Below, in pieces: positions 41,254 to 50,533 of a stretch of DNA of 60,571 nt. Below the pieces are notes generated by a model. The model had not been told where the DNA came from, searched no databases, and saw only the letters and a program-made list of their open reading frames with translations. The DNA lies in NCBI GenBank assembly GCA_937915925.1, contig CALGGM010000074.1, forward strand, positions 1-60,571, in the 5' to 3' direction. The position numbers and the translations under genes were made by a program. How positions within the stretch are numbered: the stretch's first letter is position 1; every line of letters begins with the position of its first letter. The DNA is from an uncultured Clostridia bacterium. GTDB lineage: Bacteria > Bacillota > Clostridia > Christensenellales > CAG-138.

Positions 41254-41330
41254 CATGCGGCTCTGCCGCAATTCACGCGCGTTTGCGCAATTCATGTCCG
41301 AAGGACAATTCATGCCGTCAGGCAATTCAT
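41254..41330. repeat. Family C array between rhaA and rhaD
   Basis: Four units joined by CAATTCATG or a close variant: TGCGGC-TCT-GCCGCA, GCGC-GTTT-GCGC, GTCC-GAA-GGAC, GCC-GTCA-GGC. The stems differ in sequence but remain self-complementary; only the joiner is constant. Confidence 0.8.
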
Positions 41331-41396
41331 TTGTAGGGGAAGGTATCACCTTCCCGTTCCGCTGTTATGGCGGGCGGATGATATCCGCCCCTACAA
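41331..41396. repeat. Family B element with terminal inverted repeats, abutting rhaA
   Basis: 66 bp bounded by TTGTAGGGG and CCCCTACAA. Inside are GGAAGGT-ATC-ACCTTCC and GGCGGATGATATCCGCC. Its right end touches the TGA of rhaA. This has the layout of a miniature inverted-repeat element; no target duplication can be seen. Confidence 0.7.
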
Positions 41397-42644
41397 TCAA
41401 TTACGGACTCGTAATACGTCGTTCTCGTACGCTTCGATTTCCTTAAACCACTCGCCGTCGGCGGGTCTTTGGCATCTTCTGCAATACTCGTTCCATACCT
41501 CGCCGAACGGTAGGGTCTTGAGCTCCTCCTGAAGGGCCATGAGCTTGGTGAAGTTGCTCTCGTCCTGCAATGCCTTGAGGTCGTTATTCGGCTGTAAGAG
41601 CGCAAACAGAAGCGCTTTTTGCACATTTCTAAAGCCGGTCACCCACGCGGAGATGCGATTGATGCTTGCGTCGAAATAGTCGAGCGCGATATGCACGCGA
41701 TCCATGCCGCAGCGCACGATCTCCTTTGCGATCTCTTTGGTTTCGTCATCAAAGAGCACCACATGATCGGAATCCCAACGGATCGGGCGCGTGACGTGCA
41801 GCGCGATCTCCGGGAAGAACGCTAAAAGCGCCGGGATCTTATCGCTCACCACCTCGGTCGGGTGATAGTGTCCGTTGTCCATCAGCGGGATGCACTTATC
41901 CTTGTTCATCGCGGCATAGGAAAGCGCAAACTCGCCGCTGCCGACCGTATAGGCTTCGACACCAATGCCGAAGACCTTCGATTCAATGCACGGCTTGACC
42001 TTCGAAAAATCATACGGCTCGGAAAGAATTTCATCGATCGATTCGCGGTATCTGACGCGCGGACCCATGCGGTCGGCGGGAATGTCCTTGAAGCCGTCGC
42101 CCGTCCAGATGTTCATCACGCAGGGCTCGCCGAGCTCGTCCGCGAAATATGAGGAAATGCGGATGCACGCCTTGCCGTGCTCGATCCAGAAGCGGCGCGT
42201 CTCCTCGTTCGGGGAGGACAGCGTCAGCGGATCGCAGTTCGGATGCGAGAAGAACGTCGGGTTGAAATCGCAGCCGAGACCGCGCTCTTTACAAAACGCG
42301 ACCCACTTTGCAAAATGCTTCGGCTCCAGCTTGTCGCGATCCGCCCAACCGTCCTCGAAGATCGCATAGCTTGCGTGCAGGTTCATCTTGGGCTTACCGG
42401 GGATCAGGCTCAACACCTTGTCGATGTCCTGCATCAGTTCCTCGGGCGTACGGGCTCTGCCCGGATAGTTGCCGGTCGTCTGAATGCCGCCGGTCAAGGG
42501 CTTATTCGGGTCGGTGTCGAAGCCACGCACATCGTCGCCCTGCCAGCAGTGCAGGGAGACGGGAACGGTCTTCAGCGTCTCGATCGCCTGTTCGACGTCC
42601 ACGCCGTATGCGGCATATTGCTTTTTTGCTTCCGTAAAACTCAT
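41397..42644 (-). CDS. rhaA: L-rhamnose isomerase
   Basis: 415 aa from the ATG at 42644, behind AAAAGGAG; the in-frame ATG at 42662 has no site. It converts L-rhamnose to L-rhamnulose. Metal and substrate residues of the RhaA barrel are seen in SLHCWQGDDV, GCDFNPTFFSHPNCDPLTLS, HYHPTEVVSDKIPALL and IALDYFDASINRIS. The length is typical. It follows rhaB after a family A element and precedes rhaD. The order rhaB-rhaA-rhaD matches other bacteria. Confidence 0.96.
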   Translation of the reverse strand: MSFTEAKKQYAAYGVDVEQAIETLKTVPVSLHCWQGDDVRGFDTDPNKPLTGGIQTTGNYPGRARTPEELMQDIDKVLSLIPGKPKMNLHASYAIFEDGWADRDKLEPKHFAKWVAFCKERGLGCDFNPTFFSHPNCDPLTLSSPNEETRRFWIEHGKACIRISSYFADELGEPCVMNIWTGDGFKDIPADRMGPRVRYRESIDEILSEPYDFSKVKPCIESKVFGIGVEAYTVGSGEFALSYAAMNKDKCIPLMDNGHYHPTEVVSDKIPALLAFFPEIALHVTRPIRWDSDHVVLFDDETKEIAKEIVRCGMDRVHIALDYFDASINRISAWVTGFRNVQKALLFALLQPNNDLKALQDESNFTKLMALQEELKTLPFGEVWNEYCRRCQRPADGEWFKEIEAYENDVLRVRN

Positions 42645-42675
42645 ACTCTCGCTCCTTTTCAATTTTGGTTCCGTT

Positions 42676-42783
42676 CACACCTCATCCATCGCAAGCGGTC
42701 CCCCTTCTCCTCAAGGAGAAGGCTTTTGGAGAAGGCTCCCCTGTGCAAGGGGAGCCGGCGCCGTAAGGCGACTGAGGGGTTGT
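42676..42783. repeat. Palindromic element, family A (copy 7), abutting rhaB
   Basis: CACCTCATCCATCGCAAGCG (left end), CCTTCTCCTCAAGGAGAAGG, CTCCCCTGTGCAAGGGGAG, then GGCGCCGTAAGGCG and GAGGGGTTGTT, touching the rhaB TGA. It splits the rhamnose operon between rhaB and rhaA. Confidence 0.78.
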
Positions 42784-44046
42784 TCAGCGCATTTGAATCT
42801 TCAAATTACCCAGTGCCGTCGCTTCGATCGGCAGGGCAACGACGGTTTTGCCGGTCGCTTCTTCGGTCAGACGGTTCAAAAAGCCGTTCTTTGCGCCGCC
42901 GCCGACAATGTACAGTTTATCATAACACGTTTTGGTGTTGTGTTCCAGTTCTTGAATTGCATTTTTGTAGGACAGCGCAAGCGAACGGTACGCGCAGCGG
43001 AAGTAGTCGCCGACGGTTGCGGGCTTTTCGGAAAGCGCCGCATCGAATGCATCCGTCATGCTTTTGGGCGCAAGGAATGCCGCACCGTTGGCGTCGACGG
43101 TTTCCGAAAACGCGCTGTGCTCGGCTTCCGCCGTGATCTCGCTCCAAGGCGTTTCGGGGCAGAGCTCGTCCCTAAGACGGTTTACAAGCCACATGCCCAT
43201 GATGTTTTTCTGGTAGCGCGTGTAGCCGACGCCGCCTTCGTTCGACCAGTTCGCCGCAAGGCTCGCCTCGCCCGTGATCGGATGCGGGGACTTGACGCCG
43301 AGTAAGCTCCATGTGCCGGAGGAAATGTACGGCGCGCTGCCGTCCATCGGAATGCCCTCGACCGCGGAGGCGGTGTCGTGCGTGGCGCAGAGCCTGACCT
43401 TGATGCCATTGTATGTTCCGATCGTTGTTCCCGGCTGCTGCAAGTCGCAGAACAGATGCTTCGGCAAACCGAGCGCTGCAATGATCTCCGGATCGAACGC
43501 GCCCGTCTTTGCGTTCACCATGCCGCCGGTCGTGGCGTTGGTGTACTCGTGCGATTTTTCGCCGCACAGCCGGTACATGAGAAATTCCGGAATCATCAGA
43601 ACATCCGTTACGCCGTCGAGCCGTCCTGCTGCTTTGTCCGCAAACAGCTGATAGACCGTATTGAACGGCTGAAACTGAATGCCGGTGCGCGCGTAAAGCT
43701 TGGCAAACGGCATCCTCTCATGCACCGCATCGATCGCGTCGTTGGTGCGGTCGTCCCGATACGCATAGACCGGGAGCACCGGCTCATCGCCGCGCATCAG
43801 CACATAGTCCACGCCCCAGGTGTCGATCGACAGCGATTCGATGTCGTATGCCGCCTGCGCCTGTTCGATCCCTGCCTTGACATGCGAAACCAGCGCTTCG
43901 ATGTCCCAACAGAGATGACCGTCGATCTCTTTGACCCCGTTCGGAAAGCGGTAGACCTCCTCGGTTTTCAGTTCACCGTTCTCCTGCCAGCCTACGATAT
44001 GCCGTCCGCTCGACGCGCCGATGTCGATCGCAAGATAATACTTCAT
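42784..44046 (-). CDS. rhaB: Rhamnulokinase (FGGY family)
   Basis: 420 aa. It phosphorylates L-rhamnulose at position 1 with ATP. The ASKHA/FGGY start is KYYLAIDIGASSGRHIVGW. Further marks are DTWGVDYVLMRGDEPVLPVY AYRD, the Gly-rich AHD-type ATHDTASAVEGIPMDG, ISSGTWSLLGVKSP, and near the end YIVGGGAKNGFLNRLTEEAT. The length is slightly short of the E. coli enzyme but normal for Clostridia. Its start overlaps the stop of the GH78 gene by four bases, so they are translationally coupled. Confidence 0.95.
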   Translation of the reverse strand: MKYYLAIDIGASSGRHIVGWQENGELKTEEVYRFPNGVKEIDGHLCWDIEALVSHVKAGIEQAQAAYDIESLSIDTWGVDYVLMRGDEPVLPVYAYRDDRTNDAIDAVHERMPFAKLYARTGIQFQPFNTVYQLFADKAAGRLDGVTDVLMIPEFLMYRLCGEKSHEYTNATTGGMVNAKTGAFDPEIIAALGLPKHLFCDLQQPGTTIGTYNGIKVRLCATHDTASAVEGIPMDGSAPYISSGTWSLLGVKSPHPITGEASLAANWSNEGGVGYTRYQKNIMGMWLVNRLRDELCPETPWSEITAEAEHSAFSETVDANGAAFLAPKSMTDAFDAALSEKPATVGDYFRCAYRSLALSYKNAIQELEHNTKTCYDKLYIVGGGAKNGFLNRLTEEATGKTVVALPIEATALGNLKIQMR

Positions 44047-46523
44047 GCTTCCTCCGTGTATTGATGCAGCCCCGCAGAGACCGTTTCCGTTCTGCCGGAA
44101 GGCAAGGCGACCGTCGCCTCGCAGTTTGCGGGAATCTCGACCGTGAAGGTTGTCTTGCCGTTTTCACGCGTCCAACCCGATTTCACGGCGCCGTATACAC
44201 TATTATAACACACTTTCGCAAAATGGAAATGCCCTCCGGGCTTCGGCGCGATGAAAAATTTGTTTTCGCCCGCGATCTGCACGCCGCACATGGATCTGAA
44301 CAGCCATTCGACCACAGCGCCCTTCGAGTAGTGATTGAGGCTTGCGATGCCGCCCTGCGCCGCCGTGCCTTCCCAACTCTCCCAAACGGTCGTCGCGCCG
44401 TTTTTCGGCATGAACAGCCAGCCGGGCTTTTCTTCATTTTCCAGAAGCCGGTACGCTGCTTCAAGATCGATCTCCTCTAAAACGCCGAGGATCAGCGGCG
44501 TGGACAAAAAGCCCGTGCCGAGCCGCCAACCGTAATGCTCGAGCGCTTCAAGAAGACGCTTCTTTGCAAACGCGCGCTGCTGTTCGTTCAAAAGATCGAA
44601 CGCGAGCGGACGCACCAGAAGCGCCTGCCGGTCGGTGTCGAGCTCCGCAAGCTTTTGATACGCGGCGCGGCATTTTTCCGATGCGGCACGGAACTTCGCC
44701 GCGTCCTCCGCTTTGCAAAGCGCGTCCGCAATCCTCGCCATGATGCCGAGCACGTACGCGGTATAGGCGGTAGAAACCTCCGGATGCGGAAGAACCATGT
44801 CCTTCCAATCGTTCGGCTTCACATCCTTTGGCTCCGCCCACTCGCCGTAGCTCTGCCCGCGCCGCACCGTGCCGTCGGGACCGATGCGCCTCATCATGAA
44901 CCCGGCGTAGCGCTTCATGCGGTCGTAGTATTCGGAAAGGATCTGCCGATCGCCGAACAGCTTGTAGAAGCGATACGGAATCAGAATGCCCGCGTCCGCC
45001 CAGCCGACCGAACCGTTCATCGTCCACATGTAGAAGTCGACGCCGCCGTACGGCGCGATCTGCGGGAGCCGCCCGCTTCGCTTCTGCCAGTCGTACATAT
45101 CGCAGAGATACTTTTTCGAGAAGGCGGCATAGTCAAAGAGCGTCGCGGCGGTCTCGAAAAAGATCTGCGCGTCGCCGGTCCAGCCGTGGCGCTCGCGCGT
45201 GGGACAGTCGGTCGGAAGGTCTAAGCTGTTCGATTTCGTCGACCACTTCGTCGCCGCGACGAGCTTGTTTAAAAGATCGTTGGAGCTGTCGAAAAAGCCC
45301 GTTTCCTCCATGTCGGAATAGACGGCGATCGCCTCGATCTCGTCGGGGTCGAGTGCAAGATCGGTCTCGACCTCCGCGTACTGAAAGCCGAACACCGCAA
45401 ACGTCGTCTTGTATTCGTTGACGCCTTCGCCCAAGGTCAGATCGAGCGTCTGCAGCGGCGAGACCTTTTTCTTCGTCTTGCACTGGATGTTGTCGAGCGT
45501 AAGATTGCCGTCCTGATCGAGCATTTCGCCGAAGCGCCAGACCATACGGCTGCCGACGCGCGCGTTCACGCGAAAGCGCACATAGCCCGCAAGGTTCTGT
45601 CCGAAGTCAAGGAGCTGTTTCCCGTTCGGCGCGATCGTGATGCGCGGATGAAAGCGCTCGTGTTCCACAACCGGCACGTTGTTCGACGCGCTCGGCACGG
45701 CGCTGTGGCTTGTGACCTTTGCGCGTCCGCGATACAGCGGCGTGCGGAACAGCTCGACGACCTCGCCGTCCTTGTTGTCCGCAAAGCGGATCGGTCCGTC
45801 GTTCGACCAATCCCATGTGCCGTCGGAGCAAACGGTTTCCCGCGTGCCGTCCGCGTACTCGATTTCAAGCTGCAAAAGAAGCTTCGTTTCCGTGCCGTAC
45901 TGGTTGCGGATGCCCCACGCGCCGCACGAGCCGCGATACCATCCGTCCGCAAGCTGACAGCAGAGCGCATTTTCGCCGCTTTGCAGCATCGCCGTCACGT
46001 CATAGGTCTGGTACTGCACGCGCTTTCTGTAGTCCGTATGCCCCGGCGCAAGGCAGAAATTGCCGATCTTTTCGCCGTTCAGCCGCGCTTCGTACAGCCC
46101 GCAGGCGGTCGCATACAGCCGCGCCCGTTTCACGGGCTTTTCGATCGCGACCGTTTTTCGGAAGCAGTCGACCGGATAGCGCTCCGACTTTCGCACCGTG
46201 TAGTTTCCGGCGATCCACTGCGCTTTCCAATCGGACGGGTTCAAAAGCCCCATCTCAAAATACGCGCTTTGCGGCTCGCCCGCCTCGCCGTTCTCGTCCC
46301 AGAGCGTGACCGTCCAGTTGACGCGCTCGCGGCTTTTAAGCTCCATCGGGTATTCGGCGTGCATGGAGCGGCTTTCAACCTTGCCCGAATCCCACTGCTC
46401 GGTCACGATCCGATAGGCGGTCTGCGTTTTGCCGCCCTCGCAGTTCCACATGAGCCGCGGGCGCTTCACATCGATCCCGATGGGATTAAAAAGATATTCG
46501 GTTCTTAAACGAACGGCTTTCAT
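44043..46523 (-). CDS. GH78 alpha-L-rhamnosidase, copy 1
   Basis: 826 aa, no signal peptide, so the enzyme is intracellular and acts on imported oligosaccharides. Domains in order: N-terminal beta domains (FNPIGIDVKRPRLMWNCEGG; SARWI-like WKAQWIAGNY), a rhamnosidase N domain (CGLYEARLNGEKIGNFCLAP; TDYRKRVQYQTYDVT), an (alpha/alpha)6 barrel with DCPTRERHGWTGDAQIFFET and WADAGILIPYRFYKLFGD, and a C-terminal beta domain ending in NCEATVALPSGRT. A catalytic Asp/Glu pair lies in the barrel. It overlaps the transporter gene by four bases and rhaB by four. It is a paralogue of the gene at 57497. Confidence 0.93.
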   Translation of the reverse strand: MKAVRLRTEYLFNPIGIDVKRPRLMWNCEGGKTQTAYRIVTEQWDSGKVESRSMHAEYPMELKSRERVNWTVTLWDENGEAGEPQSAYFEMGLLNPSDWKAQWIAGNYTVRKSERYPVDCFRKTVAIEKPVKRARLYATACGLYEARLNGEKIGNFCLAPGHTDYRKRVQYQTYDVTAMLQSGENALCCQLADGWYRGSCGAWGIRNQYGTETKLLLQLEIEYADGTRETVCSDGTWDWSNDGPIRFADNKDGEVVELFRTPLYRGRAKVTSHSAVPSASNNVPVVEHERFHPRITIAPNGKQLLDFGQNLAGYVRFRVNARVGSRMVWRFGEMLDQDGNLTLDNIQCKTKKKVSPLQTLDLTLGEGVNEYKTTFAVFGFQYAEVETDLALDPDEIEAIAVYSDMEETGFFDSSNDLLNKLVAATKWSTKSNSLDLPTDCPTRERHGWTGDAQIFFETAATLFDYAAFSKKYLCDMYDWQKRSGRLPQIAPYGGVDFYMWTMNGSVGWADAGILIPYRFYKLFGDRQILSEYYDRMKRYAGFMMRRIGPDGTVRRGQSYGEWAEPKDVKPNDWKDMVLPHPEVSTAYTAYVLGIMARIADALCKAEDAAKFRAASEKCRAAYQKLAELDTDRQALLVRPLAFDLLNEQQRAFAKKRLLEALEHYGWRLGTGFLSTPLILGVLEEIDLEAAYRLLENEEKPGWLFMPKNGATTVWESWEGTAAQGGIASLNHYSKGAVVEWLFRSMCGVQIAGENKFFIAPKPGGHFHFAKVCYNSVYGAVKSGWTRENGKTTFTVEIPANCEATVALPSGRTETVSAGLHQYTEEA

Positions 46524-48064
46524 GCTACGTTCTCCTTCTCATGCCGCGCCTTGATCTCTTCCTGCTCCTTGCCGATCGTCTTTTCGACGTTGATGAACCA
46601 AAGGATCACGGCGAGGATGATGCCGGTGAAAACCTCGACGCCGACGAACGCGAGCGTGATCATGCGTCCGACCGATTCGGGCTGCTGCATGGCGACCGTA
46701 TAGATGCCCTGATCCGGCTTGATCGCATCAAGCGCGACCTGCGCCGTGAGCCCGTGCGACGCTAAAAACGCCGGCGCGTCGGCAAACGCAAGGTGCGTCG
46801 CGTCCGCGACCTCGGTGAATTCCTCCGGCGCGATGTAGCCCGCGCGTGCGAGCATCCAGTTGAACACGCCGGTCATGATGCCGACCATCGCGACCGCGAT
46901 GATGTTATAGATCGACATCGCCGTGCCGTCGACGCGCTTTTCGGTCTTCCATTCGAGGTGGTCGAGGCAGTCCGCAAACAGCGCCATGAATACGTAGGCG
47001 CACGGCAGACCGCCGATGTTTTTGATGAACTGCCCAACGAGCACGATCACAAGGTTCGTCGGGAACAGCCAGCAGATCAGCGATCCGATCGCATAGAGAA
47101 CAAAGCCGATCATCGTAACGTTGCGCTTGCCGAACCGCTTTGCGAGCGGCCACACCGCAAAGATGCCGATGCCCATCGGCACGCCGCCGATGACCGAAAC
47201 GAGCATCTGCGTAATGCCGTCGTTGTAGGTACCCAAAACATAGTTACAGTAGTAGACAAGCCCGATGTTTTTAAGCGTCGTGCCGACCGTGTACACGAAG
47301 AAGTACGCGTACATCAGCACCATGTACTTGTCCGTGAAGATCAGCTTGAGCTGCTTGCCGAACGACAGCTTTTCTTCTTGTTCGCCTGCGGTCTCCTCGG
47401 TGACACGCTCCTTGGTAAAGTAGTATTCGAGAAGCGTCAGCGGCAGCGCAAGGATCGAGAGGATCGACATCAGCGTGATCCACTTGACCTTGTTGACGCC
47501 GATCGCGGGCATGATGACCATCGGGAACACGAGCGCGACGAGGATGCCGCTCATCATGATCGTGGTGATCTGGTTGAACACCGAAAGCCCGCCGCGCTGC
47601 GTGCCGTTGCGGGTGGAAAGCGGGACCATGAGGTTATGGCTCATGTTGAAGATCGTGTATGCGAACGAGTAGAACAGATTGTAGCTCAGCATGACCCAGA
47701 TCGCTTTCACCGTGTCGCTCGCTTCCGGCACCGTGAACAGCAGAATGCCCGTGACCGGCACGAGGAACGCCGAAAGGAACAGCCACGGACGCGCCTTGCC
47801 CTCCTTGGTGCGGGTGCGGTCGATCACCTGTCCCATGATGACGTTGGTGATCGCGTCGATGACCTTAGAAACGATCGGGAACGCCGTCAAGAACACGCCG
47901 CCCCAGAGCGTCGTGAGCTTCAGAACGTCGGTGTAGTAGATGTTTAGATACGTCGCAAGCACCGCGTTTAAGAGCAGCGCGCCGGCGGGCCCGATGAGAT
48001 AGCCGAGCCATTTTTCCTTCTTGGTGACCTCCGCAGAGGTGATGCGGCTTGCAGGCAGTTTCAT
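46520..48064 (-). CDS. GPH-type sugar:cation symporter (MFS superfamily)
   Basis: 514 aa, about 12 membrane helices. Glycoside-pentoside-hexuronide (MelB-like) features: YLIGPAGALLLNAVLATYLN IYYTDVLKL at the start, VIDAITNVIMGQVIDRTRTK EGKARPWLF (the Asp residues used for cation coupling), and HLEWKTEKRVDGTAMSIYNI. A long loop near residues 425-475 with DATHLAFADAPAFLASHGLT is unusual. It is likely to import rhamnose-containing glycosides or oligosaccharides for the intracellular GH78 and GH3 enzymes with which it is cotranscribed. The exact substrate is inferred. Confidence 0.9.
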   Translation of the reverse strand: MKLPASRITSAEVTKKEKWLGYLIGPAGALLLNAVLATYLNIYYTDVLKLTTLWGGVFLTAFPIVSKVIDAITNVIMGQVIDRTRTKEGKARPWLFLSAFLVPVTGILLFTVPEASDTVKAIWVMLSYNLFYSFAYTIFNMSHNLMVPLSTRNGTQRGGLSVFNQITTIMMSGILVALVFPMVIMPAIGVNKVKWITLMSILSILALPLTLLEYYFTKERVTEETAGEQEEKLSFGKQLKLIFTDKYMVLMYAYFFVYTVGTTLKNIGLVYYCNYVLGTYNDGITQMLVSVIGGVPMGIGIFAVWPLAKRFGKRNVTMIGFVLYAIGSLICWLFPTNLVIVLVGQFIKNIGGLPCAYVFMALFADCLDHLEWKTEKRVDGTAMSIYNIIAVAMVGIMTGVFNWMLARAGYIAPEEFTEVADATHLAFADAPAFLASHGLTAQVALDAIKPDQGIYTVAMQQPESVGRMITLAFVGVEVFTGIILAVILWFINVEKTIGKEQEEIKARHEKENVA

Positions 48065-48084
48065 TTTTTCTTCCCCCTATTTTT

Positions 48085-50397
48085 TCATTTCAGCTTTAAA
48101 ATCAGGTTCAATACCGTTCTTGCCGTCCGCTGCAGCTCGCCGAGGGTGATGCCCTCCGCCTGCCCCAGGGTCTTCAAAAGCGTGCCGTCGGACTTATATT
48201 TCTTGGCAAGATGTCCCATGTCGCCCGGCATCAGAACGTCCACCTGGGCGCGCACGCGATAGGCGTTGTCCCGCAGAGCAGGGAACTCCGGGCTTTTCGA
48301 TTTCTGCATCCACCAGTCGGTGATCACCGTTCCCTCATATCCCCACTCCCGGCGCAGCACCGTGGTCGCAAGGTCGTAATTGTAGTGGGACCAGACGCCG
48401 TTGATCTTGTTGTAGGAGGTCATGATCGCCAGAGGCTTTGCCTCCTTCACCACGATCTCAAAATTGCGCAGGTACAGCTCCCGCAGCGCCCGCTCCGAAA
48501 CGCGGGAGTCGTTCCGATTGCGCTTCGTCTCCTGATTGTTGCAGGCAAAATGCTTGGGACAGCTTGCCCGCCCCGTGAACTGCACGCCGCGCACCGCCGC
48601 CGCTGCCATTTTGCCGGAGAGCGTCGGGTCCTCGGAGAAGTACTCAAAGTTTCTGCCGCAGAGGGGGTTCCGGTGCAGGTTCATCCCCGGCGCAAGCTGG
48701 ATATCCACCCCGTAACGGATCATCTCCTCGCCGATCTTTCGGTGAAGCGCCTCCACCAATTCGGTGTTCCATGTGGCGGCAAGCGCCGTTCCGCAGGGCA
48801 GCAGGGAGCAGTACCGCTGCATCCGCAATCCCGCAGGTCCGTCGCAGCAGACAACGGGCGCGACGCCCTTTTCCCGCAGGGAGGGGAGCACCCCGCCGAA
48901 CACGCCCGCGTTCCCGGGCACGCCAAGGGGCGAGCCCATCATGCCGTGCCCTCTGGTCAGCGCTTCCAACTCCTCGTTTGTGAGCTGTGCGATGAACCGG
49001 TCGAGCGTCGCCGTTCCTGCTTTCACGTCGGAGAAGGGGATTCCTTGATCCCCGGTCTGCGGGATCGCTTCGGGAAGCTCGTGCAGGATGCGCTCCTTCA
49101 GATCGACGGCGGGAGAACAGATCGCGCGGCACTGCTCGACGGTCGTTCGCGCGTCCACGGTGAACGCGCCGACCTCCGCTTCATTCGCCGTAAACCGATA
49201 CGTGCCCGCCTCCAGAATGAAGGCATGGCTTGCCTCGTCATAGGAGCTGACGGACTTATCGTCAAAGCGAAGCGTAAGCTCCTGATTTTCTCCCGGCTGC
49301 AGCTCTTCGGTCTTGCCGAACGCTACAAGCACGCGCTCCGCCTTAGGGAGCGTTCCCTTCGGCTGACGGCAATACAGCGCCACGACCTCTTTGCCGGCGC
49401 GCTTTCCTGTGTTCGTGACCCGAACGTTGACCTCGCCCCTTGTTAAGTGGATGGCTTTCGTCGAAAAGGTCGTGTAGCTCAAGCCGAAGCCAAAGGGATA
49501 GAGCACCTTCTCCGGGTGCAGGTCGAAGTAGCGATAGCCCACGAAGATGTCCTCGGCGTAGTCGTTATAGACCTTGCCGCCGAAATGGGCTGCGCTGGGA
49601 TAATCCTCATAGCGCCGCGCGACGGTATCGGGCAGCTTCCCGCAGGGGCTGACCTTTCCATACAGCACGTCGCAAACGGCGTTGCCGCTCTCCATGCCGC
49701 CCTGCCAGACCATGAGGACGGCGGAGAGCTTTTCCCCGTATTGTTCCGTCCAGCTCATATCCATGACGCTGCCCACGTCCATCACGACAACGGTTCTGGA
49801 GAAAGCGCCGGTTACCGCGTCCAGCATGGCGGTTTCGGCGTCGGTGAGATAATAGCTGCCCTTTGTCAGCGTGTTTTCCCGGTCCTCGCCCGCAGCCCTG
49901 CCGATGACGCAGAGCGCCGTTTGGGACGTAGCTGCGGCGCGGCGCACCAGCTCGTTTGACAGCGGCATTTCCGGGTAGTGGAAGGGCCAGTGTCCCCACC
50001 AGCCATTGTCGGCGGCATTGTCCTCCTCCTGCGTCCACGCCTCATATGCGTGAAGAAGCTCCGTATCAAACGGCACGCCGGCACGGCGCAGACCGTCGAT
50101 CAGATTGACCCGGTAGGGCGCATGGACGTCGCCGCCGGAGCCGTACCCCACGTAAAACCAATCCAGCTGGCAGCGCCCGAACACCGCCACCTTCTCCGCT
50201 GTGTCGAGGGGCAGCACGCCGTCGTTTTTCAGCAGCACGCAGCTCTCGGCGCCCGCCTTGCGGATCAGCTCGCCGATGCCGGGGGTCACATACCGATCCC
50301 CCTCAGCCGCCGTCATTTCCTGCGCGAGCCCGCTGCCCATGGCACCGTCGATCACGCGCTGAATCATTTTTCCCAGCTTCTTTTTCAGTCTGCTCAT
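48085..50397 (-). CDS. GH3 glycoside hydrolase with swapped (circularly permuted) domain order
   Basis: 770 aa, no signal peptide. In most GH3 enzymes the catalytic barrel is first. Here the C-terminal-type alpha/beta domain comes first (GAESCVLLKNDGVLPLDTAE KVAVFGR; GGMESGNAVCDVLYGKVSPC GKLPDT), then a fibronectin-III-like domain (YPFGFGLSYTTFSTKAIHLT; VRVTNTGKRAGKEVVALYCR), and the barrel last (LTRGHGMMGSPLGVPG; CDGPAGLRM; NLHRNPLCGRNFEYFSEDP; KHFACNNQET; nucleophile Asp in VITDWWMQ). This inverted order is known for some rumen and clostridial beta-glucosidases. It would remove terminal beta-glucose or a similar sugar inside the cell. It is the first gene of the rhamnose operon. Confidence 0.92.
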   Translation of the reverse strand: MSRLKKKLGKMIQRVIDGAMGSGLAQEMTAAEGDRYVTPGIGELIRKAGAESCVLLKNDGVLPLDTAEKVAVFGRCQLDWFYVGYGSGGDVHAPYRVNLIDGLRRAGVPFDTELLHAYEAWTQEEDNAADNGWWGHWPFHYPEMPLSNELVRRAAATSQTALCVIGRAAGEDRENTLTKGSYYLTDAETAMLDAVTGAFSRTVVVMDVGSVMDMSWTEQYGEKLSAVLMVWQGGMESGNAVCDVLYGKVSPCGKLPDTVARRYEDYPSAAHFGGKVYNDYAEDIFVGYRYFDLHPEKVLYPFGFGLSYTTFSTKAIHLTRGEVNVRVTNTGKRAGKEVVALYCRQPKGTLPKAERVLVAFGKTEELQPGENQELTLRFDDKSVSSYDEASHAFILEAGTYRFTANEAEVGAFTVDARTTVEQCRAICSPAVDLKERILHELPEAIPQTGDQGIPFSDVKAGTATLDRFIAQLTNEELEALTRGHGMMGSPLGVPGNAGVFGGVLPSLREKGVAPVVCCDGPAGLRMQRYCSLLPCGTALAATWNTELVEALHRKIGEEMIRYGVDIQLAPGMNLHRNPLCGRNFEYFSEDPTLSGKMAAAAVRGVQFTGRASCPKHFACNNQETKRNRNDSRVSERALRELYLRNFEIVVKEAKPLAIMTSYNKINGVWSHYNYDLATTVLRREWGYEGTVITDWWMQKSKSPEFPALRDNAYRVRAQVDVLMPGDMGHLAKKYKSDGTLLKTLGQAEGITLGELQRTARTVLNLILKLK

Positions 50398-50482
50398 ACC
50401 TGTCCCTCACTTCTCGTTGTATTAAGGCACTTTTCCCGTGCTCCTTTACGGTATCATTTTACTACATCGCGCGTCCTGTGTC

Positions 50483-50511
50483 TTGCACATTTGTATGGTA
50501 TATCGTATAAT
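50483..50511 (+). promoter_or_regulatory. Promoter of the AraC-type regulator gene
   Basis: TTGCAC (50483-50488), 17-base spacer, TATAAT (50506-50511), 22 bases before the start. On the minus strand AAGACA-17-TAAAAT (near 50482-50454) could serve the GH3 operon in the same 136-base gap. Confidence 0.7.
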
Positions 50512-50533
50512 TGTATCGAATTGGAGGTGCTGC

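Noticed and set aside
30056..41330. Family C arrays as CRISPR arrays
   Set aside because: The constant part is only about 8 bases and the variable part is itself palindromic and 10-16 bases long; CRISPR repeats are longer and the spacers are not self-complementary. No cas gene is present.
30465..41396. Insertion sequences with transposase genes
   Set aside because: No transposase or integrase motif was seen anywhere in the window; the repeats are short and non-coding.
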